In this document: in pieces, positions 36,001 to 44,778 of the stretch
Layout of the letters: every line of letters starts with the position of its first letter
Numbering within the stretch: the first letter of the stretch is position 1
Assembly (NCBI RefSeq): GCF_036588685.1
Contig: NC_086375.1
Coordinates: forward strand, 52,832,955 to 52,896,954
Length of the DNA: 64,000 nucleotides
Reading direction: 5' to 3'
Origin: Mytilus trossulus
Lineage: Eukaryota > Mollusca > Bivalvia > Mytilida > Mytilidae
Notes under the pieces: model-generated
The model's input: only the letters and a program-made list of their open reading frames with translations
What the model was told of the DNA's origin: nothing
Databases searched by the model: none
Program-made: the position numbers and the translations under genes

Positions 36001-39000
36001 AACAGGTCAGGTAAATACAAATGAAAGTTTCACCCAAAAACTATGTAAGCTGAACATATGTAAAACATTAAAGATTTCTAATGTATTTAATTAAGTTATT
36101 GTGCACCCTATTGAACCTTTCCATAGATTCACCTGAAAGTTACCTGTCCATTTAAACTTTTGGCAGTTCTATTGTCCCATTTAACAAATACAACAGGTAT
36201 TGTTCTCTGTATAGTTTATTCACCAGGACCTTTAAATTTCTTCTAAGAGAAATCTATCACTCATTGATTAATCTACCAGAGTAAAAAGTTTACCTGCTAA
36301 ACTGATAGAAATTACTTGTTTCACATGAAAAAAAAATGCCTGTGATTTCATGTTTATTAAATATCTATTATATTTTTTTCAATCTAACAATTTAACCATA
36401 AAAAGTTTGTTTTAAAAAAAAAAAGTATTGTTCGTATGAAAATTTGCATCTTTTAGTTTATGTTTAGTTATAGAATACTTTTAAGAAGGCCTTCATATAT
36501 AAAAATCACCATTTCATTGCATTTTTAGGTTTTTTTTATCAATTTTTTTTGGAAATAGGAATAATGTTGATTTTTTTCAGAAATCAACTTTTATTAAATG
36601 TTTGAATCAGTGTTTACATTCAACAGTTTGAAAATATACTACATTCAAACGCATATACAGTTTTAATACTAATAGTAAAATGTAATTTCTACCAGTTTAG
36701 CAGATAAACTTTTTACTCAGGTGGATTAATCAATGAGTGATAGATTTCAGTTAGAAGAAATTTAAAGGTCTGAGTGAATAAACTATACAGAGAACAATAC
36801 CTGTTGTATTTGTTAGATGGGACAATAGAACTGCAAAAAGTTTAAATGGACAGGTAACTTGCAGGTGAATCTATGGAAAGGTTCAATAGGGTGCACAATA
36901 AGTCCACATGATATTTTATACACAGCATAAAAACTTTAATCAAAACAGAAGCATAAATTGACATGCATTTTCATATTATTAAGATGCTATTTATCTTTTT
37001 ATATTTTTTTAATAGACTTCCTAAAGAAAAAACTCTTTTCATATTGCAGTTCATAGTCTATAACATCTATGTACATGTTCCGGACCATATGAATATTTGG
37101 ACCATACGCGTATGGTCATGACCATATGCGTATACTCATATGGTCCGACCATACGCGTATGGTCCGACCTTATGCGTATGGTCGGACCATATGAGTATAA
37201 TACTCGTTTGGTCATTAACGGGCAAGACCATATGAGTATTTGGACCATATAGGTATATTTTGTTTTAAATTACATTATTAAAGTTTCAATAATACAAAAA
37301 CTTTATTATAAAAAAATGATGGTAACATGACAATGTATTATTTTTATAATACAAATACTACGTGAAAACTTAATATTGATGCCATAGTTAGTTTTCATTG
37401 TTAATTACATTCTTACATGAAGGCTTAGATGACATTTACTTTCATACGGTATCATAGTGTTTTATTTTGCATTTGCAAGTTGTGCATGATCCTTTTCATT
37501 TACACCTTTTGTTTGCGAATGAAAAGCTAGCCTTTTTGTTGCTCTGCGTACAGTGAAACCGAGGTTTTGGGCCATTCCCATATGTCTACGGTGTTTTTTA
37601 AAAGAAGCTCAAGATCTCAAATATCGTAACTTGACTGGAATACATCATCTTCACAAACCACTTACATACACTATGTTACTTTCCAGTAACTTCTTAATTA
37701 TGTAATGTTGTTCTGTTCATTTAGAAATTTCTGGAATATATTTTTTAAGTCAAAATATTGTCATTCACTCGTAATAACAATAAGTATAAAATGTATTTAT
37801 TATAGATTTGACTAGTAAGTAAAATTAACTAGGTGAAACTTCTAATTTTTATTTAGCTTATCTTTTTATTATAATATAATAATAAAATTACCTATATGAT
37901 ATTGTCTTTTTGATGAACGGTCATATCATATGAAGAGTTTAGAAGTATTAAAAGTAAAATGTACTAGAGTGTTAATTACCCAGACCATACGCGTATGGTC
38001 GGACCATATGAGTATATACCCATATGGTCATGACCATATGCGTATGGTCCAAATACTCATATGGTCCGGAACATACACATATATGTTTTATGTGTCGTAC
38101 GGTTTTCTGTCCTTTCTTAAAAATAACAAAAATTACTTTATATGCCTTTCCCTCTGGGTCTGGATGTGCCAATCTATTTAGTCTTCTCAGGTAACTCACA
38201 CATTCTTTACAGAATATGTCACCGCATCTAAAAAATGTTCATATTGTAAAATAAATCATCTTTTTATAGAACCACTTTCAGCTAATTACATGTGAAGGTG
38301 GTAAAGGGGGTGCTTGCATGGAAAAAGTGTGAAATAGACATCAGTTCACGTTCGGCATGAAATAATTTCTGCCATGAACGTTGCATGAAAAATAAAGACT
38401 TTGATGTGAATCTTTTGTGACTATGTCATCATGTAAATGTAGCGGAATTTGATGAGACTGTTATTAAAGTGAGAGGGTTAGCGCTATAGAACCAGGTTTA
38501 ATCCACCATTTTCTACATTTGAAAATGCCTGTACCAAGTCAGGAATATGACAGTTCTTGTCCATTCGTTTTTGATGCGTTTTGTTTTTTGATTTTGCCAT
38601 GTGATTATGGACTTTCCAAATTGATTTTCCTCTGAGTTCAGTATTTTTGTGATTTTACTTTTCACTGTCCTCTTGTATATATAAACTCTCTGTTTTACAT
38701 ATTATTCCCTATTTAGTATACACATTTATGCTAAAAATGATGTATGGCTTTTAAAAAAGTATTTTAAAAATTATCAATAGCCTGAACTTTTAAAATGCAA
38801 ATAAAAGAGCAACATAATAGTTAATACCCTATAATTGTAAATTTCTTAATACACAGAAACATTGTGCAGAACATTGAGGAAGAAAAGCTATGTTCAGTAT
38901 GAGGAGAACTACATTATCATTATGTTTAAATGTTATTAAGTGTAAAAAAAAAAAAAACTCAAATGTGATGGTTTATTTGAAATTAGGTAGATATCCACTG

Positions 39001-41550
39001 CAGTATGAGAGTAATAATAGAGTACTTTAATTAGTGACAAATAGATTTAATAACTGCAACAAGTGTGTTATGATATTTCTCTGCTTGAGACAGTTAAATT
39101 TTGATATTAAAAATGCAAGGCTTGCCGAGCTTTTTAAATAATTAAAATTTAACTGCTGAAAGTGGAGAAATTTAGTAATACACAAGTTAAAGTGGTGGAT
39201 TCTGTTTCTCTAATGATTTTTATACTTCAGTTTCAAAGATTTGAAGAAAGTTGTGTACTTTTTATGTGACGTCATCAGGCATGGTCTCCTTTTTTCATGA
39301 CACCACAATAGGAAAATTCAGAAGAAAGTTTAACGTTACAATTAAAATTCAACCAATCAATTGCTAAGAATAGATTTTTCACTTGTGAGGAGAAACATTT
39401 TTCTCATACCGGTCAAGAAATGGGAAAATAGCGCAAAAATTAGAGAAAACTGTATATTTAGGCCTTGTTATAAATCTTGTGTTAAATTGTTCAAAATGTA
39501 TGAATTGGGCAACATATGATAAAAAGATTAATATATAGTCTTGGTATGAATATTTTTGTGGGATAATCAGCGGTTGTTTAATGTAGACAGCTCATATTTA
39601 CCTTTGATAAGACAGAATTTGTTTGATCAAGCTAACCAAGAGTTACAATTTTTATTAGATTCTTCAGCAAAGTGTAGATTATATAAGTATGTGGTAACAA
39701 ATGTAGTTTTGATTGATTGATTGATTGTTGGTTGTTTAACGTCTAGTGGCACAAATGTAGTTTTGCAATTTTATTTACAAAAACTCATTCCTGTAGTTTC
39801 CATTTATGTAAAACAAGGATTTGTTTGTCTTTACATAACCTTTGTATTGAAACTGGACGTTATGTTGGTACCAATAGAAATGAAAGAAATTGGTTTTTTT
39901 TTGTGATTTAGGAAAAACGGAAAATAAATTTCATTTTATCCTTCAATGTAGTAAATTTACTGATTTGGGAAAAAAATATTACTAGTTTAGTCCATCAACT
40001 TTTAAACTAATAGAATTATTGTCAGGTGAAAACACAAAACAGCTTTGTAACTTAGGAAAATATATACATTTCTCTTTTAAATTAAGAAACAGTTTATTGT
40101 AATAACACATAAGGCTCAAAGTTAATTAATAAAGAATTCGAATTTGAAGTAAAAGACCAAGGAAACAATAATGGCTCGAGATGGCTTGAACCATTTGACT
40201 TTCTATTGTTGTTGTTATTGCTTAATTTATATAATTGTATAAACATGTTTGTTTAGTAGCAGACAAGGTTTATGAAAGCTTTATTGTAATCATTTGATAA
40301 CAATCAAAATTGTTATTATAATTTAATTTTATGAAAACAAAATAAGCACAAATAAATACACATGCAGATTATTAACTAATAACAAATGTTCCTACAGTTT
40401 GTCATTTACCTAGTGCTTGAAATGTTACACAATTTGTAAAAATAAGTATCTCTGAAAAAAAATATGGTAATATGGATATTGTCTAATTCTATATTCGTCT
40501 AAAAATGTATTTCTGATATGAAGAAATAAAACTCATTCTGTAATGCTCAGAGGCAGATTTAGAGGGATGGCCCAGGGGGTGTTGTGGGAATATTTTGGTT
40601 GGTTATATAGGGAATAACTGAAGCGCAACCTAAGCAGGCCCCATCTTAGGCAGTCAGTGAGCCACCACTTAAACAAAAATTCTGGATCCGCCACTGGTTC
40701 TCTGCTCAACGTGTCGAAACTTTACCTTCTACAATGGTGTATTCTTTCTATCAGGGAAAACTTTTTCATACATTGTTTGTTCCTGCAGTTCGTAATTCCA
40801 TCTTGAATTTTCCAATGTTGTCTTGTTATCTCTAAAAAAATATCAAATCTAACATCATTTTTAGTATATATGAATAAAGCCAGTTCAACTGTTAACGCAT
40901 CAATAAGTAAAATCCATCAACAAACAGGTTTCATCCTCCAACTTCTTCAACCATTTCACTATTTGCTCTGTAAATCTCAACCTTTGCAGATACCAAATAT
41001 AGTCTAGTTTGTTTTATCTATTTGTAGCATGCATGAATTTGTTAATATTTATAGTTTCAAATGAATATACTGAATCCCAAAACACTAAAACTTTCTGTTT
41101 TTTCATTGGCCGCCAAAGTAATTTATGCTTGAAAGTTTTAAGAGTTTTAAAAATTTGATAAAAACTGATGTTTATTAGAGCGAATAATGCATACTGGTAC
41201 TTAGTGAGACAATATTTTGCCAATACTAATATGATGTGCCAAAATAAAGTTATTTTTTGTCAATAGTAATATATTTCTATTTCTACATGAAATTTGTAGT
41301 ATTGTGGCCTGATTGAAAAAATGTCAAAATCTTACGGTCAATTTTAACCCTTCACAGGTCCTTTGATACATTGATTTGCAGATAAATATGTATTTTGTTC
41401 AAATTGATAGCTTTTAACAAAATTCTGCACTCAGTCACCTGTGTTGATATCAAATTCAGGAGCATTTTGTTCTGCTGTGCTGGCAATTTCAACTTGTCTG
41501 GTCCATAATAGTTGTCCTTGTTGTTGAGAATTGTATTGTTGTGCCATCAT
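21029..41550 (-). CDS. Double FYVE zinc-finger protein, Vac1/Pep7-rabenosyn-like
   Basis: Fourteen minus-strand exons: 41550-41439, 40831-40726, 38227-38137, 35929-35784, 34139-34001, 33080-32895, 31244-31044, 30673-30584, 30101-29994, 28501-28385, 27954-27841, 26510-26412, 21687-21619 and 21250-21029. They give about 599 residues. The ATG-ATG start follows an in-frame TAA. The first finger has Cys53, 58, 71, 74, 79, 82, 105 and 108 with RIHHCRRCG; the second has Cys206, 209, 222, 225, 230, 233, 275 and 278 with NKHNCKLCG. Charged helical segments follow. FYVE fingers bind phosphatidylinositol 3-phosphate on early endosomes, and two fingers plus helices recall fungal Vac1/Pep7, a Rab5-type effector; the family link is inference. 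All junctions from exon 5 on are phase 0. The weak point is exon 13, whose acceptor is uncertain. No membrane segment is seen. Confidence 0.8.
21494..21612 (-). repeat. Dispersed mussel repeat in the last intron of the FYVE gene
   Basis: In reverse it reads AGAAGTTGTGGTATGATTGG, then CAATGATACAACTCTCTGCA, as in 714-842. In gene orientation the repeat starts a few bases after the donor of exon 13 (21619), so the element sits almost on the splice site. Confidence 0.6.
21701..26411 (-). repeat. Intronic minisatellite of 42/43-bp units, about 110 copies
   Basis: In gene (minus) sense each unit reads GGTTTGTTCTTAAAATCATT, then AGGTGCTTAAGATTCACTAA, then GA. Two size classes alternate, TTTTAAG (42 bp) and TTTTAAAG (43 bp) on the plus strand. 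The 43-bp class is frequent before about 24300 and nearly absent after. Length divided by unit gives about 110 copies (estimate). Rare variants (CTTATGATTTAAG near 22050, 23005, 23590 and 26180) suggest duplication of blocks. Both strands stay open where units are 42 bp, which creates false repetitive open frames. The array begins at the donor of exon 12 and ends at or next to exon 13. Confidence 0.95.
26412..26510 (-). other. FYVE gene exon 12, flanking the minisatellite
   Basis: A 99-nt exon in phase 0 coding FVEKETLDCIEQDGDD, then a glutamine-rich helix ending QSQLK. The acceptor is ATATAG. The donor AAAG|GTTTGT coincides with the first unit of the array, whose own junctions read AGAG|GTTTGT. 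Confidence 0.7.
26630..27195 (+). repeat. Dispersed mussel repeat in FYVE intron 11
   Basis: Includes TTTCGGGTTCATCTGACG, GAAGATTTCAGTAATTTAGC and ATGACTTAATGGTGCTAGTA. The last two recur at 35045-35095 in intron 4 of the same gene. The open frames at 26461 and 26832 are fragments of this repeat and of exon 12 in other frames. Confidence 0.5.
27425..27740 (+). repeat. Dispersed repeat, inverse partner of 39165-39450
   Basis: Shared parts include GTGCTATTTTCACATTTCCT, CATGAAAAAAAGGGGACCAT and TCATCAGAGAAAAAGATTCC; the partner shows the reverse complements with about 20% differences by eye. Both lie in introns of the FYVE gene, in opposite orientation and about 12 kb apart. Confidence 0.55.
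28778..29853. mobile_element. Putative inverted-repeat element in FYVE intron 9
   Basis: GGATAGTAGCTACAATTTT at 28778 is mirrored by AAAATCGTAGCTACTATCC ending at 29853, giving terminal inverted repeats of about 19 bp with one mismatch around about 1.08 kb. No coding capacity is seen inside. No clear target duplication was found, so the element call is tentative. Confidence 0.35.
31044..31244 (-). other. FYVE gene exon 7: end of finger 2 and coiled segment
   Basis: A 67-residue exon starting SPSVEPELALYIRVCESC, which supplies the last two Cys of the second finger. A charged helix LEMLEKEEKMLAKGG follows and is likely to form a coiled coil. The same frame extends past the donor, so only the part up to GAG|GTAGTT is coding. 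Confidence 0.75.
31740..32340 (-). repeat. Long dispersed mussel repeat in FYVE intron 6
   Basis: Includes CATTGGCTAGAGGTATAGGG, TTAACCCCACCACATTTTAG, CAGGAGCCTCTGGCCTTTGT and TTCATTATCACTGAACTAG. A diverged copy in the same orientation is at 55200-55625, a reverse copy at 7900-8170. It explains the open frames at 31634 and 32267. Confidence 0.6.
32895..33080 (-). other. FYVE gene exon 6: second FYVE finger
   Basis: Codes QENMANQCQKCQQKFNLV, RNKHNCKLCGRAVCKSC and LYLPDDEDTKEPRLAVIKV. The consensus basic RRHHCR patch is weakened to NKHNCK, so lipid binding by this finger may be altered. The donor is taken at GGT|GTAAGT, which keeps phase 0 with exon 7. Confidence 0.85.
33508..33801 (+). repeat. 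Dispersed bivalve repeat, copy 1 (FYVE intron 5)
   Basis: Starts ACAAGAATGTGTCCAAAGTA and ends ATAATGCCCCTCTACTATTG then GGTGGGGCAT. A second copy is at 34424-34902. It includes CTAAGTTTCAAGTTGATTGG and CTACCTTGACCAAAAACTTT. Confidence 0.7.
34424..34902 (+). repeat. Dispersed bivalve repeat, copy 2 with internal duplication
   Basis: Same ends as 33508-33801, but the block from CGCACTATCATTTTC to GACCAAAAACTTTAACCTGA occurs twice (about 34457-34625 and 34627-34797), so this copy is about 170 bp longer. Confidence 0.7.
35237..35501. mobile_element. MITE with CATACCTGCCAA inverted termini
   Basis: CATACCTGCCAA at 35237 is mirrored by TTGGCAGGTATG ending at 35501, 265 bp in all. It contains no coding sequence and lies in FYVE intron 4. 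Recognised as a known type of short non-autonomous element in mussels; superfamily uncertain. Confidence 0.6.
36099..36898. mobile_element. Foldback MITE, about 217-bp arms, TA flanks
   Basis: The left arm (36099-36316) starts TTGTGCACCCTATTGAACC. The right arm (36682-36898) is its reverse complement, ending GGTTCAATAGGGTGCACAA. Both ends abut TA (36097-36098 and 36899-36900), consistent with a TA target duplication of the Tc1/mariner type. The 365-bp centre is AT-rich and non-coding. It lies in FYVE intron 3. Confidence 0.8.
37076..38073. mobile_element. Palindrome-rich element with TACA target duplication
   Basis: Termini TGTTCCGGACCATATGA... and ...TCATATGGTCCGGAACA are inverted over about 92 bp. 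The direct repeat TACA flanks both ends (37072-37075 and 38074-38077). The subterminal parts are built from repeated GACCATA and TATGGTC words, including the perfect palindrome ACCATACGCGTATGGT three times. The interior (about 37260-37980) is non-coding. It ends about 60 bp from the donor of FYVE exon 3. Confidence 0.8.
38137..38227 (-). other. FYVE gene exon 3: core of first FYVE finger
   Basis: A 91-nt exon coding CGDIFCKECVSYLRRLNRLA and HPDPEGKAYK, bounded by TTTTAG and GTAATT. It supplies the middle Cys pairs of finger 1 and an insertion before the last CxxC in exon 4. Confidence 0.8.
38436..38660 (+). repeat. Dispersed repeat, 'TGTAGCGGAATTTGATGAG' family, copy 2
   Basis: Differs from 14239-14470 at only a few positions by eye, which suggests recent spread. 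It lies in FYVE intron 2. Confidence 0.75.
39165..39450 (-). repeat. Dispersed repeat, inverse partner of 27425-27740
   Basis: Contains GGTCTCCTTTTTTCATGACA and TCATACCGGTCAAGAAATGG, the reverse-complement theme of the copy in intron 11. Confidence 0.5.
39712..39752 (+). repeat. Fragment of a common mussel repeat (GATTGATTGATTGTTGGTTG)
   Basis: The short string ending in TTTAACGTCTAGTGGCAC is a recognisable end of a widespread Mytilus repeat. It lies in FYVE intron 2. Confidence 0.4.
40549..40700 (-). repeat. Dispersed mollusc repeat with CTGGATCCGCC end
   Basis: Runs from CAGAGGCAGATTTAGAGGGA to AAATTCTGGATCCGCCACTG, with a CCCAGGGGGTGTTGTGGG block. It is a recognisable mollusc element and ends about 25 bp from FYVE exon 2. 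Confidence 0.55.
40726..40831 (-). other. FYVE gene exon 2: start of first FYVE finger
   Basis: Codes ITRQHWKIQDGITNCRNK, then QCMKKFSLIERIHHCRR. HHCRR is the phosphoinositide-binding signature. Entry is in phase 1 from exon 1 (INT|E). The first Cys pair is spaced C-x4-C rather than the usual C-x2-C. Confidence 0.8.
41439..41550 (-). other. FYVE gene exon 1 with start codon
   Basis: Starts MMAQQYNSQQQGQLLWTRQV. The reading frame has TAA 12 bases before the first ATG, which fixes the start within this exon. The glutamine-rich N terminus has no signal peptide. The donor is ACAG|GTGACT. Confidence 0.7.
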
Positions 41551-41754
41551 GTGTTTTCTGGATTACAAACTCATTATTGTGTAACTAAATTTTCCTGTAG
41601 CAAGAATATAAGGTTTGTTATTAGAACATTTCTTTAGTCATGTTATAAAGTTTATTGATTCAAAAAAACATAATCTTTTTCAATTTAAAATCAATCTGAT
41701 CATTATACAGATCCTGAGACCTGAGAACATGCTTTATTTATTTCGTTAATTTAT

Positions 41755-42058
41755 GGTTTTAACCCCGCCACATTATTTATGTATGTGCCTGTCTTTAGTC
41801 AGGAGCCTGTAATTCAGTGGTTGTCGTTTGGTCATATTTGTTTTTACTTTTTTTTTTTTTACATAAATAAGGCCATTAGTTTTCTCATTTGAATTGTTTA
41901 ACATTGTCTTATCAGGGCCTTTTAAAGCTGACTATGCGGTATGGGCTTTGCTCATTGTTGAAGGCCGTACGGTTATCTATAGTTGTTAATGTTTGTGTCA
42001 TTTTGGTCTTTTGTGGATAGTTGTCTTATTGGCAATAATACCACATCTTCTTTTTTAT
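41755..42058 (-). repeat. Composite dispersed mussel repeat upstream of the FYVE gene
   Basis: TTAACCCCGCCACATTATTT, then CAGGAGCCTGTAATTCAGTG, TAAAGCTGACTATGCGGTAT and a reverse GCCAATGAGACAA-type end (TTGTCTTATTGGCAATAATACC). The same order appears at 54640-54965. Confidence 0.6.
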
Positions 42059-42065
42059 ATTTACT

Positions 42066-42345
42066 TACAATGATATAACATTAAACCTATCTCTGTGTCA
42101 TATGATAACAGTAAACCTATCTCTGTGTCATATGATACATTGTAACAGTAAACCTATCTCTGTGTCATATGATAACATTAAACCTACCTCTGTGTCATAA
42201 GATAACAGTAAACCTATCTCTGTGTCATATGATAACAGTAAATCTATCTCTGTGTCATATGATAACAGTAAACCTATCTCTATGTCATATGATAACAGTA
42301 AACCTATCTCTGTGTCATATGATAACAGTAAACCTATCTCTGTTC
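42066..42345 (+). repeat. Minisatellite, 30-bp unit, about 9 copies
   Basis: The unit is ATAACAGTAAACCTATCTCT followed by GTGTCATATG. Most copies are identical or one base apart; one has an extra ACATTGTA. Because 30 is a multiple of three, open frames run through it (42169-42425), but these are not genes. It sits about 0.5 kb upstream of the FYVE start codon. Confidence 0.9.
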
Positions 42346-42757
42346 CATACTTTCTGTTCTGGTATTTACATGAGCCAATGAAATTCCTGCCTTCAAATTA
42401 TTATTGTAGTGTATTATTACAATAAAAAAATATAATTTCATCATGTCTTTTAGGTTCACCTGAAGGAATTTTAAAATATGACTGGTTTTACCCCAAAAAA
42501 TCTATGATGAGTACAGACAAACTGTTCGAACCTAGAAAAGTTTTAAGGCATGGCAGGACCTACATGTAGGTGCAAAATGTATATATACAATGTAAGTTTT
42601 ATGAAATTCATGATTCAGAAAATAAATTACTTGCCTGGATTTTGATGGAATATCTTTATTAATTGTAATATTGCCCATGATTTCAAAAAAATTTGAGAGG
42701 TCTATAGAAAATCAACTTGTGGAATATTTTGATTAATTTTTTTCACATTTTTTTGTC

Positions 42758-43745
42758 AGCATAAAGGATATGGATGCCAAAGCGCTTTATTAAAAATAAT
42801 TGAAGATTGGAAAAAGGCTTTAAATCAGATTAAATATGAAGCAGCTATATTAATGGACTTGTCCAAGGCTGTTGACTGCCTACCCCATGACCTCCTCCTA
42901 CTAAAATTAAAATCCTATGGCATTTCCCCCTCATCTCTTAAACTTTTGGAAAACAATTAACTAAAAGAAAACAGTGTGTTAAAGTTGTTACAAATTCAAG
43001 CTATTGGCAAACACCGTTTAAAGGGGTGCCACAAGGGTCAATATTAGGGCTGACATTATTTAATATTTTTTAAGTGACATTTAATATTTGATTCATAAAA
43101 GTGAACTCCGTAATTACGCAGATGACAAAACCCTTTCATACGCAGACATAGATTAGGATAAATTGTTTAAAACTTAAGAAGATGACAGTAAAAAAAAGAA
43201 AAAAATTATATAAAACTGGTTCTCAATAGATAAAATGAAAGATGATCCAGAAAAATTTCAAGCAAAGCTGTAAGTAAAATGAATAAAGACGAAAACCTAA
43301 AGTTAAAACCAGGAGGTAATGAAATTGAATGTGTACATAACGTTAAACTTCTAGGTGTGACAATAGGTTATAATCTAAATTTCAATGAACATGTCTCTAT
43401 AATATGTAAAAAAGCAACCAAACAATTAAATGTGTTAAAAAGAATAGGTAAACACCTGACTAAACTTGAAATGTTAACAATTTATTATTCTTTTATAATG
43501 TCTAACTTGTATTCCTACCCACTAGTTTCATGTTTGACACTTTGGTGGGGAGGTTGATACAAAAAAGATAGAGAAAATTCCAGAGAAAGCACTATAATCT
43601 ATGAAAACCATTCAGCATTTTTATTGTGAAGATCTACTCCGCAAATCAAAATTACAATCTTTAAAAATAAAAAGAATGTGATCAGAGCTTATGTCTGGAC
43701 TTTCTATGCTTATACCAGCTTCGTGTCTTATGTCAATTTGGTCTA
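42758..43745 (+). pseudogene. Broken LINE reverse transcriptase (jockey/CR1-like)
   Basis: Recognisable in changing frames: HKGYGCQSALLKIIEDWKKA, ILMDLSKAVDCLPHDLL, KLKSYGISPSSLKLL, a GVPQGSILG-type block and a YADD-type block, then a 92-codon open frame (43279-43557) with VHNVKLLGVTIGYNLNFNEH. Stops and frameshifts interrupt it. The pattern is that of the palm and thumb of a non-LTR retrotransposon; 5' parts and endonuclease are absent. Confidence 0.8.
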
Positions 43746-43805
43746 ATTATTAATTATAAAAAAAAATATTAGTAAATTGTGTAGTGGAAACAGTGCCATT
43801 TTAGC

Positions 43806-44451
43806 CACAGGGACTCGGTTAGCAGATTTTTAGGTTTTTTTTTAGTATACGGATCTGGATAGTAAAGTGCACATTGCTAGAAAACAAAGAAATATCGATG
43901 ACATCGTCAAATACGTTAATAAAGTAACACAAATAGACAGGAAATACTAAAAAAAAATATAAAAAACATTGATTAACAAAATTTTAATCTGCTGTTAGGT
44001 GTCAGTGTAAAAGTAGACCTACTCTGACACAAAATAGTGCTATTGATGTCCTTGTTTACTTAAACTAACAAACAAATTTGCAGAAATGAAACTTTTGGTG
44101 AAAGATAAATATATCTAGATCATTTTGAGCCAAAATTTATTTGTCTATGAGTTTGCATTAAAAATTGAGGATTAATGCGCTCCATAGTATGCTAATTTTA
44201 GATTTCCAGAAAACCAGGTTTTTGTTTTGGAGTACTTCTATTTAAAGGTCAGTTATTTTGTTAGAAGGCTTTAAAGGTATGCTGAAAATTGGCATGTAGA
44301 AAGCTGAAACATGTACAATTCAGGATATACCTGGTTTCTATGAAGTTAAACTTAAGGTAAAAATTTTAGAAAGCTGTGAAAATTGCAAAATTTGGTTGAA
44401 CAGATAGGGATTTATAATTGGTGGTCTGACACCTGTTACCGAGTCCCTGTG
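43806..44451. mobile_element. hAT-like MITE, 646 bp
   Basis: CACAGGGACTCGGTTA at the left end is mirrored by TACCGAGTCCCTGTG at the right end. The flanks are ATTTTAGC (43798-43805) and ATTTAAGC (44452-44459), an 8-bp target duplication with one mismatch, as in the hAT superfamily. No coding sequence inside. It inserted just downstream of the LINE remnant. Confidence 0.7.
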
Positions 44452-44778
44452 ATTTAAGCATTAATGTCCAAGTGAACCTTGTATATGTATTTCCAAATCC
44501 TTTGATGTAGAGAACACTAAATTATAATTTACTCTATTGGTATCACAATACAAATGTAAAATGTAGCGTGACTGACAAATATCTGATGTTGGTCACATTT
44601 TTTTGTTTACATTTAAGGAGATTTTAAAAACAAAGTAAAACACGGTGATCTACTGAATATGTTTCCGAAATAAATATTTGTGCCGTCCAAAAAAAATAAA
44701 ATAAGCTGTACTGAGAACAACAGATTGTATGGTCTTATATGTGTTCCAACTTAAACATACATAGTTGTATGCTTTAAC

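Noticed and set aside
37051..38199. Open frames rich in VWS, YGP and MV words
   Set aside because: They are translations of the palindromic transposon ends; only 38137-38227 on the minus strand is a real exon.
42169..42425. Open frames of 67-70 codons
   Set aside because: They are produced by the 30-bp minisatellite unit.
43279..43557. Independent 92-codon gene
   Set aside because: It is the downstream part of a LINE reverse transcriptase whose upstream part is visibly broken.
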